Source: Mycolicibacterium peregrinum (GTDB lineage Bacteria > Actinomycetota > Actinomycetes > Mycobacteriales > Mycobacteriaceae). Taken from it: DNA of 64,000 bases. The position numbers and the translations under genes were made by a program. The notes under the pieces are model-generated. The model was not told the origin of the DNA and did not search any database. It saw only the letters and a program-made list of their open reading frames with translations. Positions 35,922 to 46,446 of the stretch are shown here, piece after piece. Positions within the stretch are counted from its first letter, which is position 1. Each line of letters opens with the position of its first letter. The stretch lies in assembly GCF_001665785.1 (NCBI RefSeq), contig NZ_LZSO01000013.1:186001-250000 (forward strand), in the 5' to 3' direction.

Positions 35922-37028
35922 TCATCGCCGCAACGCCTGATCGACATCGGCGAGCAGGTCGTCGGTGTCCTCGATCCCGGCCGAGATGCGGGCGAAACCG
36001 GCGGGAACGGGGTCGCCCCAGCGTGCCCTGCGGTCGACCGAGGTGTGGATCCCGCCGAAGCTGGTCGAGGCGATGAGCAACGCGCTGCGCTCCACCAGGG
36101 CGTGCACGGCGGCGGCATCGGCCAGCTCGATCGACACCAATCCGCCGAAACGCCTCATCTGGGTAGCCGCCAGCTCGTGTGCCGGGTCTTCGGGCAACCC
36201 CGGATAACGCACCGAGCGCACCGCCGGATGGCTGCGCAGCATCACCGCCAGGGCAGCGGCGTTCTGGCACTGCCGTTCGAAGCGAAGTCCGGCACTGCCG
36301 AGGCTGCGCAGTACCAACCACGCCTCGAACGCCCCCAGGATCGGCCCGGCCAGCAGTCGGTCGCGCTCCACCGCGGCCATCAGCTCGGGCTGGCTGCCGG
36401 CCACGTAGCCGGCCACCAGGTCGCTGTGCCCCGACAGTGATTTGGTGGCACTGGCCACCACCAGATCGGCGCCGAGCGAAAGCGGTTGTTGACCCAGCGG
36501 TGTGGCGGTGGTGTTGTCGACGACGAGGGTGGCGCCGCGACTGCGGCACGTGATCGCCAACCGGTGCAGATCGACGACATCGAGCCCCGGGTTTGCCGGC
36601 GTCTCGGCAAGCACCACGTCAGCTTGAGCGGCCGCCTCACACATGTCCGCGACACTCGCCTCGATCACCGTAATACCCTGCGGTGCAAGATATTCCACTG
36701 CGTAACGACGGACCTGATAGTAGCCGTCGGCGGGGACCACGAGCGTGGTTCCCGGTTTGGCCAGCACCCGAAGCGCCGAGGTGATCGCGGCCATGCCCGA
36801 CCCGAATGTGAGTGCAGCTCCGGCGCCCTCCAGTTCGGCCAGCGCCGCTTCCAGCTGCCGCCATGACGGATTGGAGCTGCGGCCGTAGCTGTCCAGCGGC
36901 TCGGTTTCGTCGGGCGAGAGATGGAACGTCGATGCAGGCACCGGGATCGGCGCCACCGGCTGGCCTGGAACCGATTCCAGACCAACAGCTTTGACGCTCC
37001 GCGTGGAATCCCCGTACAAGCCGTCCAT
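35922..37028 (-). CDS. Cystathionine gamma-lyase-type PLP enzyme
   Basis: This Cys/Met-metabolism PLP enzyme (aspartate aminotransferase fold type I) has 368 residues. Features are YGRSSNPSWRQLEAALAELEGA, GSGMAAITSAL, VDNTTATPLGQQPLSLGAD and the PLP lysine in SATKSLSGHSD (about 200-210). Gamma-lyases and gamma-synthases share these; the lack of an obvious sulfur-assimilation operon leaves the exact reaction open. ATG 37026-37028 fits AGGAAAAGCAGGT upstream. It lies between gpsA and ddl. M. tuberculosis lacks a gene here, from memory. Confidence 0.82.
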   Translation of the reverse strand: MDGLYGDSTRSVKAVGLESVPGQPVAPIPVPASTFHLSPDETEPLDSYGRSSNPSWRQLEAALAELEGAGAALTFGSGMAAITSALRVLAKPGTTLVVPADGYYQVRRYAVEYLAPQGITVIEASVADMCEAAAQADVVLAETPANPGLDVVDLHRLAITCRSRGATLVVDNTTATPLGQQPLSLGADLVVASATKSLSGHSDLVAGYVAGSQPELMAAVERDRLLAGPILGAFEAWLVLRSLGSAGLRFERQCQNAAALAVMLRSHPAVRSVRYPGLPEDPAHELAATQMRRFGGLVSIELADAAAVHALVERSALLIASTSFGGIHTSVDRRARWGDPVPAGFARISAGIEDTDDLLADVDQALRR

Positions 37029-37060
37029 ACCTGCTTTTCCTCCTCGCACCCGGAGGCCGG

Positions 37061-38789
<1,729 letters not shown>

Positions 38790-38823
38790 CCGGGGACCCG
38801 CGCGATAGGGAATGATCGGACAG

Positions 38824-41019
38824 ATGAGCGAAGCCACCGAAGCCGAGCCAGGTACCCGGTCCAACAACTCTCATCGGGACACCGCGGCAGCCGTATCGGG
38901 GCAGTCTGACGAGTCGGCGACACCCGAAGCGCCGCCGGCGGCCACCTCACCTGCAGTGGACGACGCACTGCCCGAGGACCGCTACCTCAACCGCGAGCTG
39001 AGCTGGCTGGATTTCAACGCCCGGGTCCTGGCCCTGGCGGCCGACACCTCGCTGCCCTTGCTCGAGAGGGCGAAGTTCCTGGCGATCTTCGCGTCCAATC
39101 TCGACGAGTTCTACATGGTCCGGGTGGCCGGTCTCAAACGCCGCGACGAGATGGGACTTTCGGTGCGCTCGGCCGATGGCCTGTCCCCGCGCGAACAGTT
39201 GCGTCGCATCAACGAGCGCACCCAGCAGATCGCCAACCGGCACGCCAAGGTGTTCCTCAGCTCGGTCCGCCCGGCGCTGGCCGAAGAGGGCATCGTCATC
39301 GTCAACTGGGCTCAGCTCGACGAGTCCGAACGCGCCAAGCTCTCCACGTACTTCCACGAACAGGTGTTCCCGGTCCTCACCCCGTTGGCGGTGGACCCGG
39401 CCCACCCGTTCCCGTTCGTGAGCGGGCTCAGCCTGAACCTGGCCATCACGGTCAAGCACCCCGACGACGGCGGACAACACTTCGCCAGGATCAAGGTGCC
39501 TGACAATGTCGGCCGTTTCGTGGAACTGGCGCCCCCTGCCGATGGATCGACGGTGGTGCGCTTCCTGCCGATGGAGGAACTCATCGCGGCGTTCCTGCCG
39601 GTCCTGTTCCCCGGCCTGGAGATCGTGGAGCACCACGCGTTCCGGATCACCCGCAATGCCGACTTCGAGGTCGAAGAGGATCGCGACGAGGACCTGCTGC
39701 AGGCGCTGGAACGTGAGCTGGCTCGACGACGGTTCGGGTCGCCGGTCCGGTTGGAAGTCTCCGACGACATGACCGAGAGCATGCTCGAATTGCTGTTGCG
39801 GGAGCTCGACGTGGCCCCCGGCGACGTGATCGAGGTGCCCGGGCTGCTGGATCTCTCGGCGCTCTGGCAGATCTACGACGTGGACCGGCCGGCACTCAAG
39901 GACCGGCCGTTTGTGCCTGCCACCCCACCGGCTTTCGGCGAACGCGAGACACCGAAGAGCATTTTCTCGACGCTGCGCGACGGGGATGTACTGGTGCACC
40001 ATCCCTATGACTCGTTCTCCACCACGGTGCAGCGCTTCATCGAGCAGGCCGCCGCCGACCCCAACGTGCTGGCCATCAAGCAGACCCTCTACCGGACCTC
40101 CGGTGACTCACCGATCGTCAACGCTCTGATCGACGCGGCAGAGGCCGGCAAGCAGGTGGTGGCGCTCGTCGAGATCAAGGCCCGCTTCGACGAACAGGCG
40201 AACATCAAGTGGGCCAGAGCGCTTGAGCAGGCCGGCGTACACGTCGTCTACGGGTTGATCGGACTCAAGACCCATTGCAAGACCTGCCTCGTGGTGCGGC
40301 GCGAGGGGTCGACGATCCGGCGCTACTGCCACATCGGCACCGGCAACTACAACCCGAAAACCGCGCGACTGTACGAGGACGTGGGGTTGCTCACCGCCGA
40401 TCCGGACATCGGCGCCGATCTCACCGATCTGTTCAATTCACTGACCGGATACTCACGCAAGGACTCCTACCGCAATCTGCTGGTGGCTCCGCGCGGCGTG
40501 CGTAAGGGCATCATCGAACGTATCGACCGCGAAATTGCCGCTCATCATGACGGAGCGACGACCGGAATCCGGTTGAAGGCCAACGCCCTGGTCGACGAGC
40601 AGGTGATCGATGCGCTGTACCGGGCCTCGCAGGCGGGAATCCCGGTCGAGATCGTGGTGCGGGGCATCTGCGCACTGCGCCCTGGTGTGCCCGGCTATTC
40701 CGACAACATCACGGTGCGCTCGATCCTCGGGCGCTTCCTGGAGCACTCGCGCATTATTCACTTCCGCGCCATCAACGAGTTCTGGATCGGCAGTGCCGAC
40801 ATGATGCATCGTAATCTCGACCGCCGTGTCGAAGTGATGGCTCAGGTCAAGGATCCGAGGCTGGCCGCACAACTCAACGAGGTGTTCGAGTCCGCGATGG
40901 ATCCGGCCACCCGGTGCTGGGAGTTACGACACGACGGCCACTGGACTGCGCTACCCCAGGAAGGGCAGACGGTCCGCGACCACCAGGTGTCGCTGATGGA
41001 ACGTCACCGGCACCCCTGA
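38824..41019 (+). CDS. ppk1: Polyphosphate kinase 1
   Basis: PPK1 makes polyphosphate from ATP, feeding the stress response. I chose ATG 38824 (731 residues); ATG 38812 would leave no room for a ribosome binding site but cannot be excluded. After a disordered Ser/Ala/Pro-rich lead the core begins [16 protein letters not shown]. The C domains carry [30 protein letters not shown] and [16 protein letters not shown] with the phospho-accepting His, then [14 protein letters not shown]. It is 34 bp after cofC and followed by mutT1, as in M. tuberculosis. Confidence 0.95.
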   Translation: MSEATEAEPGTRSNNSHRDTAAAVSGQSDESATPEAPPAATSPAVDDALPEDRYLNRELSWLDFNARVLALAADTSLPLLERAKFLAIFASNLDEFYMVRVAGLKRRDEMGLSVRSADGLSPREQLRRINERTQQIANRHAKVFLSSVRPALAEEGIVIVNWAQLDESERAKLSTYFHEQVFPVLTPLAVDPAHPFPFVSGLSLNLAITVKHPDDGGQHFARIKVPDNVGRFVELAPPADGSTVVRFLPMEELIAAFLPVLFPGLEIVEHHAFRITRNADFEVEEDRDEDLLQALERELARRRFGSPVRLEVSDDMTESMLELLLRELDVAPGDVIEVPGLLDLSALWQIYDVDRPALKDRPFVPATPPAFGERETPKSIFSTLRDGDVLVHHPYDSFSTTVQRFIEQAAADPNVLAIKQTLYRTSGDSPIVNALIDAAEAGKQVVALVEIKARFDEQANIKWARALEQAGVHVVYGLIGLKTHCKTCLVVRREGSTIRRYCHIGTGNYNPKTARLYEDVGLLTADPDIGADLTDLFNSLTGYSRKDSYRNLLVAPRGVRKGIIERIDREIAAHHDGATTGIRLKANALVDEQVIDALYRASQAGIPVEIVVRGICALRPGVPGYSDNITVRSILGRFLEHSRIIHFRAINEFWIGSADMMHRNLDRRVEVMAQVKDPRLAAQLNEVFESAMDPATRCWELRHDGHWTALPQEGQTVRDHQVSLMERHRHP

Positions 41020-41074
41020 TCCCCACATGGCCGGGCCGCTTGCCCGGACCGGTGAATGACCTGCAGGAGTTGAG

Positions 41075-42013
41075 GTGTCCGACGACAGCACGAAGGCGGC
41101 CAAGCCGGGTACCAAGCTGGTGCCCGCGGCGGGTGCCGTGTTGTGGCGCGGCGGCCAGGACGCCGCAGGCGCGGCCGTCACCGAGGTAGCCGTGATCCAC
41201 CGTCCGCGTTACGACGATTGGTCCCTTCCCAAGGGGAAGGTCGAACCGGACGAGACCGATCCGGTGGCCGCGGTCCGTGAGGTTCACGAGGAGACCGGGT
41301 ACACCGCACAGCTCGGCCGCCGGCTCGGTTCGACCACCTATGAGATTCCGCAGGGCACCAAACGGGTCTGGTACTGGGCGGCCCGCGCCACCGGAGGAGA
41401 CTTCACCCCCAACGACGAGGTGGACAAGCTCATCTGGCTGCCGGTGCGTGCGGCCATGGATCAGGTCGTCTATCCGCATGATCGAAAAGTGTTGCGCCGC
41501 TTCGGAAAATACCCACCGGACACGGAGACTGCGATCGTGGTGCGGCATGGATCGGCCGGGCGGCGGTCACGATTCAAGGGCGACGACCGCAAGCGACCAC
41601 TCGACAAGAAAGGTCGGGCGCAGGCCGAGGCTCTGGTCGCCCAACTATTGGCATTCGGTGCCACATCGCTCTACGCAGCCGATCGGCTGCGCTGCCATCA
41701 GACCTTGGAACCCTTGGGCCAGGAGCTCGGTGTGGACATCCACAACGAGCCGGCACTGACCGAAGAGGCCTACGCCGACGATCACAAGGCCGCTCGCAAT
41801 CGATTGCTCGACATCGCGGCGCGCGCAGGTACACCGGTCATCTGCTCACAAGGCAAGGTGATCCCCGGGTTGATCTCCTGGTGGTGTGAACGGGACCGCG
41901 TGCGACCCGCCACGACTGGGAATCGCAAGGGCAGTGCATGGGTGTTGTCGATCGCGAACGGCCGACTGCTGGCCGCCGACCACATGTGCAGTCCATTATC
42001 CAAGCCGCAGTAA
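41075..42013 (+). CDS. mutT1: MutT1: Nudix hydrolase fused to a histidine phosphatase domain
   Basis: MutT1 sanitises 8-oxo-dGTP and related nucleotides. The N-terminal Nudix box runs [20 protein letters not shown] (54-73). The C-terminal half is a phosphoglycerate-mutase-like domain with the VVRHGSAG signature (about 155-162), [12 protein letters not shown] and EEAYADDH. The two-domain 312-residue layout is the mycobacterial MutT1 form. GTG 41075 has AGGAG upstream. A strong bidirectional terminator separates it from convergent hupB. Confidence 0.94.
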   Translation: MSDDSTKAAKPGTKLVPAAGAVLWRGGQDAAGAAVTEVAVIHRPRYDDWSLPKGKVEPDETDPVAAVREVHEETGYTAQLGRRLGSTTYEIPQGTKRVWYWAARATGGDFTPNDEVDKLIWLPVRAAMDQVVYPHDRKVLRRFGKYPPDTETAIVVRHGSAGRRSRFKGDDRKRPLDKKGRAQAEALVAQLLAFGATSLYAADRLRCHQTLEPLGQELGVDIHNEPALTEEAYADDHKAARNRLLDIAARAGTPVICSQGKVIPGLISWWCERDRVRPATTGNRKGSAWVLSIANGRLLAADHMCSPLSKPQ

Positions 42014-42024
42014 ACCCACACGAG

Positions 42025-42067
42025 AAAGGCACGTCGTGAGCTCACCTACGGCTCACGACGTGCCTTT
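42025..42067. terminator. Bidirectional terminator between mutT1 and hupB
   Basis: Perfect 17-bp arms (42025-42041 and 42051-42067) with a 9-base loop, beginning AAA and ending TTT, so each strand has a short U tail. It lies between the converging stops at 42013 and 42075. Confidence 0.88.
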
Positions 42068-42074
42068 ACCGTAA

Positions 42075-42722
42075 TTACTTGCGGCCCTTCTTGGCCGGTG
42101 CCTTCTTGGCAGCCACCTTCTTGGCGGGTGCCTTGGTCGCGGCCTTCTTGGCAGGAGCCTTGGTCGCGGCCTTCTTCGCCGGCGCCTTCTTGACTGCGGC
42201 CTTCTTGGCAGGAGCCTTGGTCGCGGCCTTCTTCGCCGGTGCCTTCTTGACTGCGGCCTTCTTGGCGGGTGCCTTGACTGCAGCCTTCTTGGCAGGAGCC
42301 TTGGTCGCGGCCTTCTTGGCAGGAGCCTTGGTCGCGGCCTTCTTGGCCGGGGCCTTCTTGGCGGCAGTCTTCTTGGCGGCAGTGCGCTTGGCAGGGCCTG
42401 CGGTGACGCCACGCTTGACGGCCGGGCCGTCAGCCGGGAGGCGCTGCGCCCCAGCGACAACCGCCTTGAACTGTGCACCCGGCCGGAAAGCCGGCACCGA
42501 AGTGGGCTTGACCTTCACGGTCTCGCCGGTGCGCGGGTTACGGGCGACCCGGGCAGCGCGACGGCGCTGCTCGAAAACACCGAAGCCGGTGATCGTGACG
42601 CTGTCACCCTTGTGCACCGCGCGGACGATGGTGTCCACAACGTTCTCGACCGCGGCGGTAGCCTGCCGACGATCGGTGCCCAGTTTGGTTGTGAGTACGT
42701 CGATGAGCTCCGCTTTGTTCAT
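42075..42722 (-). CDS. hupB: Histone-like nucleoid protein HupB with lysine-rich tail
   Basis: HupB/HU bends and compacts DNA and in mycobacteria is also linked to iron response. The 215-residue product has the HU domain in residues 1-90 ([49 protein letters not shown]). About 105 residues of eukaryotic-H1-like repeats ([18 protein letters not shown]) follow, ending KKGRK. GGAGG lies 6 bases before ATG 42720-42722. Tail length usually varies between mycobacteria because the repeats are nearly identical DNA. It is downstream of leuD but separated by 214 bp holding its own leader. Confidence 0.96.
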   Translation of the reverse strand: MNKAELIDVLTTKLGTDRRQATAAVENVVDTIVRAVHKGDSVTITGFGVFEQRRRAARVARNPRTGETVKVKPTSVPAFRPGAQFKAVVAGAQRLPADGPAVKRGVTAGPAKRTAAKKTAAKKAPAKKAATKAPAKKAATKAPAKKAAVKAPAKKAAVKKAPAKKAATKAPAKKAAVKKAPAKKAATKAPAKKAATKAPAKKVAAKKAPAKKGRK

Positions 42723-42738
42723 CCAAAACCTCCGAAAC

Positions 42739-42790
42739 CAGTGGTCCTCTTTGGACCGACTAGAGGACACGGTAAACCCTGTGACCACTG
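42739..42790 (-). promoter_or_regulatory. Structured leader or operator of hupB
   Basis: CAGTGGTC (42739-42746) pairs with GACCACTG (42783-42790). Inside this, GTGGTCCTCT can pair with AGAGGACAC with one bulge. The two structures compete, as in an RNA switch or a large operator. It lies 17-68 bp upstream of the hupB ATG. The rest of the 214-bp gap to leuD shows no gene. Confidence 0.35.
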
Positions 42791-42936
42791 ATTTCCAAGA
42801 GCCACGCGCAATTTCAGGCGTAGCTAGCGAACAATCCGGCAATCCGCTTGCCCCACTTGGACTCCGCCGGGACGGGTCCAGAACCGGTTTGACAGGCGGC
42901 GAATTCGGGCGCTGAAGCGCTCTCGGAAGGCCTCGA

Positions 42937-43530
42937 TCAGGCCGGCAGAGTACGCGGCTTCCAGCTCGGCCTGCGCTTCTCATAATCCTCGATCGAAGAC
43001 AGTTTCCGCAGCGTAAGGCCTATATCGTCGAGTCCTTCGAGCAGCCGCCAGGCCGTGTAGTCGTCAATTCTGAACGGCAACACAACCGTTCCGGCGACGA
43101 TATTTCGATCTTGAAGATTCACAGTGATTTCCAGGCCGGGATTCTGCTCGATGAGCTTCCATAACAGCTCGACATCGTCTTGGGCGACCTCGGCGGCCAA
43201 TAGCCCGGCCTTGCCGGCGTTGCCGCGGAAAATGTCGGCGAATCGGGATGAGATAACCACCCGGAAGCCATAGTCCATGAGGGCCCAGACGGCGTGCTCG
43301 CGAGAAGATCCGGTGCCGAAATCGGGGCCGGCGACCAACACGGAGCCTTTGTCGAATGGCGGGAGATTCAGAATGAACGACGGATCCGCGCGCCAGGCGG
43401 CGAACAATCCGTCCTCGAAACCTGTTCGGGTAACCCGCTTCAAATAGACCGCGGGGATGATCTGGTCGGTGTCGACGTTGGACCGCCGCAGCGGGACCCC
43501 GATTCCGGTGTGTGTACTGAAAGCGTCCAT
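42937..43530 (-). CDS. leuD: 3-isopropylmalate dehydratase small subunit
   Basis: LeuD with LeuC isomerises 2- to 3-isopropylmalate in leucine synthesis. The 197-residue protein has [45 protein letters not shown] and [18 protein letters not shown], the swivelling-domain motifs. ATG 43528-43530 is preferred over GTG 43531-43533 because AGGAG then has 7-base spacing. It begins 21 bp after the leuC stop. Confidence 0.94.
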   Translation of the reverse strand: MDAFSTHTGIGVPLRRSNVDTDQIIPAVYLKRVTRTGFEDGLFAAWRADPSFILNLPPFDKGSVLVAGPDFGTGSSREHAVWALMDYGFRVVISSRFADIFRGNAGKAGLLAAEVAQDDVELLWKLIEQNPGLEITVNLQDRNIVAGTVVLPFRIDDYTAWRLLEGLDDIGLTLRKLSSIEDYEKRRPSWKPRTLPA

Positions 43531-43551
43531 CACGCTTCTCCTTCTGGCTTT

Positions 43552-45006
43552 TTAGCGGGTCGCGGCGGGCAGATCGGCAGGGGAGGCGAGTTTTCCACGC
43601 ACGGCGGTGGCAGCCGCGACAGCCGGTGACACCAGGTGGGTGCGGCCGCCCTTACCCTGTCGGCCTTCGAAATTCCGGTTGGATGTGGAGGCGCAGCGCT
43701 GCCCCGGGGACAGTTGATCGGGGTTCATTCCCAGACACATCGAGCAGCCGGCCTGCCGCCATTCGGCCCCCGCGGCAGTGAATATCTGGTCTAGACCTTC
43801 CGATTCGGCCTGGGCGCGCACCCGCATCGAGCCCGGCACGACCAGCATCCGCACCCCGTCGGCCACCTTGCGATCGCGCAGCACGTCGGCGACCACTCGG
43901 AGGTCCTCGATGCGACCGTTGGTGCAGGACCCGACGAAGACGGTGTCCACGGCGATGTCGCGCATGGCCATCCCGGGCCGCAGATCCATGTAGGCCAAAG
44001 CCTTCTCCGCCGACTGACGCTCGCCGTCGTCACCCATCAACTCAGGATCCGGGACCGACGCGGACAACGGGACCCCCTGCCCCGGGTTGGTACCCCACGT
44101 CACGAACGGACTCAACGCGGCGGCATCCAGGTAGACCTCGGTGTCGAATTCGGCACCCTCGTCAGTGCGCAACTGGCTCCACGCGGCAATGGCGGCGTCC
44201 CAGTCCGCTCCCTTGGGAGCGTTCGGACGGCCCTTGAGGAACTCGTAGGTGGTCTCGTCGGGAGCCACCATCCCGGCCCGCGCCCCGGCCTCGATACTCA
44301 TGTTGCAGATCGTCATCCGGCCTTCCATGGACAGCGCCTCGATGGCACTGCCCCGGTATTCGATGACGTGGCCCTGGCCGCCGCCGGTACCGATCTTGGC
44401 GATGACGGCCAAGATGATGTCCTTGGCGCTCACCCCGGGCGGCAGCACGCCGTCGACGTTGACCGCCATGGTCTTGAACGGCTTGAGCGGCAGTGTCTGC
44501 GTGGCCATCACATGCTCGACCTCGGATGTGCCGATGCCCATCGCGATGGCGCCGAAGGCCCCGTGGGTCGAGGTGTGACTGTCTCCACACACCACCGTCA
44601 TGCCCGGCTGTGTCAGTCCGAGCTGCGGTCCGATGATGTGCACGATGCCCTGCTCGACGTCACCCATCGGGTGCAGCCGGATGCCGAATTCCTCACAGTT
44701 GCGCCGCAATGTCTCGACCTGCGTGCGCGAGACGGGGTCCGCGATCGGCTTGTCGATGTCGACCGTGGGCACGTTGTGGTCCTCGGTGGCGATCGTCAGG
44801 TCGGGCCGTCGTACGGGCCGGCCCGCCATGCGCAGACCATCGAACGCCTGCGGGCTGGTGACCTCGTGCACGAGATGCAGGTCGATGTAGATCAGGTCGG
44901 GCTCGCGGGACGCGCCCTCGCCCTCGCCGCGCGCCACGACGTGGTCTTCCCAAACCTTTTCGGCCAGGGTGCGCGGCTTCACGGATGTCTGTGTCGATTG
45001 GTCCAT
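43552..45006 (-). CDS. leuC: 3-isopropylmalate dehydratase large subunit
   Basis: LeuC is the 4Fe-4S subunit of isopropylmalate isomerase. The 484-residue product has [36 protein letters not shown], and the cluster cysteines in VGSCTNGR and [12 protein letters not shown], then [21 protein letters not shown] 45004-45006. It is divergent from an IclR gene, whose operator-like repeats lie in the 119-bp gap. leuC-leuD form an operon. Confidence 0.95.
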   Translation of the reverse strand: MDQSTQTSVKPRTLAEKVWEDHVVARGEGEGASREPDLIYIDLHLVHEVTSPQAFDGLRMAGRPVRRPDLTIATEDHNVPTVDIDKPIADPVSRTQVETLRRNCEEFGIRLHPMGDVEQGIVHIIGPQLGLTQPGMTVVCGDSHTSTHGAFGAIAMGIGTSEVEHVMATQTLPLKPFKTMAVNVDGVLPPGVSAKDIILAVIAKIGTGGGQGHVIEYRGSAIEALSMEGRMTICNMSIEAGARAGMVAPDETTYEFLKGRPNAPKGADWDAAIAAWSQLRTDEGAEFDTEVYLDAAALSPFVTWGTNPGQGVPLSASVPDPELMGDDGERQSAEKALAYMDLRPGMAMRDIAVDTVFVGSCTNGRIEDLRVVADVLRDRKVADGVRMLVVPGSMRVRAQAESEGLDQIFTAAGAEWRQAGCSMCLGMNPDQLSPGQRCASTSNRNFEGRQGKGGRTHLVSPAVAAATAVRGKLASPADLPAATR

Positions 45007-45095
45007 CGCTACTTCTCGATTCGATTAACGGCAAATGCGGGCTTGCATCAAGAGTCCGCCAGGGCTGGGCGGTACTGTCGTCATCTCGCCTGTCA

Positions 45096-45131
45096 TCTCA
45101 CAATGCGAGACGCTAGTATCTCTCTGTGAGA
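45096..45131. promoter_or_regulatory. IclR-type operator and leaderless promoter between leuC and the IclR gene
   Basis: TCTCACAATGCGAGA (45096-45110) is an interrupted inverted repeat, and TCTCAC is inverted again as GTGAGA at 45126-45131, which includes the IclR start codon. TAGTAT (45114-45119) is a -10 element 6 bases before the GTG, so transcription likely begins at the start codon. NdgR/LtbR-type regulators bind such leuCD promoters in actinobacteria. Confidence 0.5.
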
Positions 45132-45827
45132 AATGATAGCGGCATCGGCGTTCTCGACAAAGCGGTGGGTGTGCTGCACACCGTGGCCGAGTCACCTTGC
45201 GGGCTGGCCGAACTCTGCGAGCGGACCGGACTCCCCCGGGCAACCGCGCACCGGCTGGCCGCAGGACTCGAAACCCACCGGCTGCTGGCCCGCGACGGCG
45301 ACGGCCGCTGGCGTCTCGGCCCGGCACTGACCGAATTGGCCTCCCACGTCAACGATCCGCTGCTGGCCGCGGGGGCCGCGGTACTGCCCCGCCTACGCGA
45401 GATCACCGGCGAGAGCGTCCAGCTGTACCGGCGCGAGGGCCAATCACGGGTCTGCGTGGTCGCGTTGGAGCCGCCCGCCGGACTTCGCGACACCGTGCCG
45501 GTGGGCACCCACCTCCCGATGACCGCGGGCTCTGGAGCCAAAGTGCTACTGGCCTACGCCGACCCGGCCACCCAGCAGGCCGTGCTTCCTGCGGCGAAGT
45601 TCACCGATCGGGCGCTGGCCGAGGTCCGCAAGCGCGGCTGGGCCCAGAGTGCCGCCGAACGCGAGCCGGGAGTGGCCAGTGTCTCGGCGCCGGTGCGCGA
45701 CGGGCGCGGCGCCGTGATCGCCGCGGTTTCGGTGTCCGGACCGATCGACCGCATGGGTCGCCGGCCAGGAGCCCGTTGGGCCGCCGATCTCCTCGCCGCA
45801 TCCGACGCCCTGACCCGGCGACTGTGA
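45126..45827 (+). CDS. IclR-family regulator, probably of leuCD (NdgR/LtbR type)
   Basis: This 233-residue regulator has an N-terminal winged helix (about 5-60: GVLDKAVGVLHTVAESPCGLAELCERTGLPRATAHRLAAGLE, read in parts) and an IclR effector domain (GTHLPMTAGSGAKVLLAYA, PGVASVSAPVRDGRGAVIAAVSVSGP). It is divergent from leuCD, the standard place of NdgR/LtbR, which control leucine and related amino-acid genes. The GTG has a -10 box 6 bases upstream and no ribosome binding site, so it is likely leaderless. Confidence 0.88.
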   Translation: MRNDSGIGVLDKAVGVLHTVAESPCGLAELCERTGLPRATAHRLAAGLETHRLLARDGDGRWRLGPALTELASHVNDPLLAAGAAVLPRLREITGESVQLYRREGQSRVCVVALEPPAGLRDTVPVGTHLPMTAGSGAKVLLAYADPATQQAVLPAAKFTDRALAEVRKRGWAQSAAEREPGVASVSAPVRDGRGAVIAAVSVSGPIDRMGRRPGARWAADLLAASDALTRRL

Positions 45828-45908
45828 GGCGAATCTCAGCAGCCCGCGTTGTCGCGTCAGAGTGGCCGTCGAGCGCGAGCGTCGCTCCAGCCTGACAAAA
45901 CCGGGCGT

Positions 45909-45994
45909 CCCGCTGCCGCCTGCTCCGCGAAGACCAACGAGCGTCACGCCAGAGTGATGTTCGACACCCAGAGCCACTCTGGCGTGGCAGCGGG
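45909..45994. other. Nested inverted repeats: structured RNA or dispersed palindromic element
   Basis: In the 263-bp gap between the IclR gene and tRNA-Glu, perfect 12-bp arms (45945-45956 and 45975-45986) nest inside 9-bp arms (45909-45917 and 45986-45994). The motif CAGAGTGGC also appears just before at about 45858. The structure could terminate the IclR gene, be a small RNA, or be a dispersed repeat. No protein is encoded. Confidence 0.5.
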
Positions 45995-46027
45995 AGACGG
46001 GGCCCTCGCGCAATTTCCGGACAACGC

Positions 46028-46061
46028 AAAAGCGCCCAGTTCTCACGAACTGGGCGCTTTT
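46028..46061. terminator. Bidirectional terminator downstream of tRNA-Glu
   Basis: Perfect 15-bp arms AAAAGCGCCCAGTTC and GAACTGGGCGCTTTT (46028-46042, 46047-46061) with a TCAC loop, flanked by A and T runs. It is a textbook factor-independent terminator for the leftward tRNA transcript. Confidence 0.92.
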
Positions 46062-46090
46062 GTGGTTCGCGCCGAGGCGCTTACCTTCTG

Positions 46091-46163
46091 TACCCCCGAT
46101 GGGATTCGAACCCACGCTACCGCCGTGAGAGGGCGGCGTCCTAGGCCGCTAGACGACGGGGGC
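46091..46163 (-). tRNA. gltT: tRNA-Glu (anticodon CUC)
   Basis: Seventy-three bases on the minus strand fold as a tRNA. The acceptor GCCCCCG pairs with CGGGGGU, the D arm contains GUCUAGCGGCCUAGGAC, the anticodon loop is CCCUCUC with CUC, and the T arm has GGUUCGAAUCC. The CCA end is not encoded. The discriminator is A. It is followed by the terminator at 46028-46061 and lies 68 bp from tRNA-Gln. The tRNA is directly supported; the symbol is only conventional. Confidence 0.95.
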
Positions 46164-46231
46164 TAGAACTTCCGGATGGTCAGCATAGCTCAGGCAGTGG
46201 TGCTCGCCTAATCCGGCTGAACCGCTCCGGA

Positions 46232-46306
46232 TGGCTGGGGTACCAGGACTCGAACCTAGAATGGCGGTACCAGAAACCGCTGTGTTGCCAATTACACCAT
46301 ACCCCA
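46232..46306 (-). tRNA. glnT: tRNA-Gln (anticodon CUG), CCA encoded
   Basis: Seventy-five bases including an encoded CCA. The acceptor UGGGGUA pairs with UACCCCA, the anticodon stem GCGGU/ACCGC frames the loop UUCUGGU with CUG, and the T arm has GGUUCGAGUCC. The U1-A72 pair is typical of tRNA-Gln. A candidate -10 (TAGTCT on the minus strand, 46395-46400) lies about 90 bp upstream. Many actinobacteria charge this tRNA through GltX and the GatCAB amidotransferase. Confidence 0.95.
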
Positions 46307-46308
46307 TT

Positions 46309-46339
46309 AATTGCCTATCACCGCAGGTGGCAGGCAATT
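46309..46339 (-). terminator. Hairpin between gltX and tRNA-Gln
   Basis: AATTGCCT (46309-46316) pairs with AGGCAATT (46332-46339), and inside it CACC pairs with GGTG. It ends 2 bases from the tRNA-Gln 5' end. It may terminate gltX transcription or guide processing of the tRNA leader. Confidence 0.5.
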
Positions 46340-46446
46340 TCGGTCCGATCGGCTCAGCGGGGGCTTCCCCGTTTTGCTTTTCGGGCCGACGAGCAGACTA
46401 CCAAAGATTTTCGGTGCTTTTTACCAAGCCCCGTCACCCCCGGCGC

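Noticed and set aside
42080..42400. Repeats in hupB as a CRISPR array
   Set aside because: The repeats are in frame, contiguous without spacers, and encode the Lys/Ala/Pro tail.
46091..46306. tRNA genes as an integration site of a mobile element
   Set aside because: No integrase gene and no repeated tRNA 3' end was seen on either side within the window.
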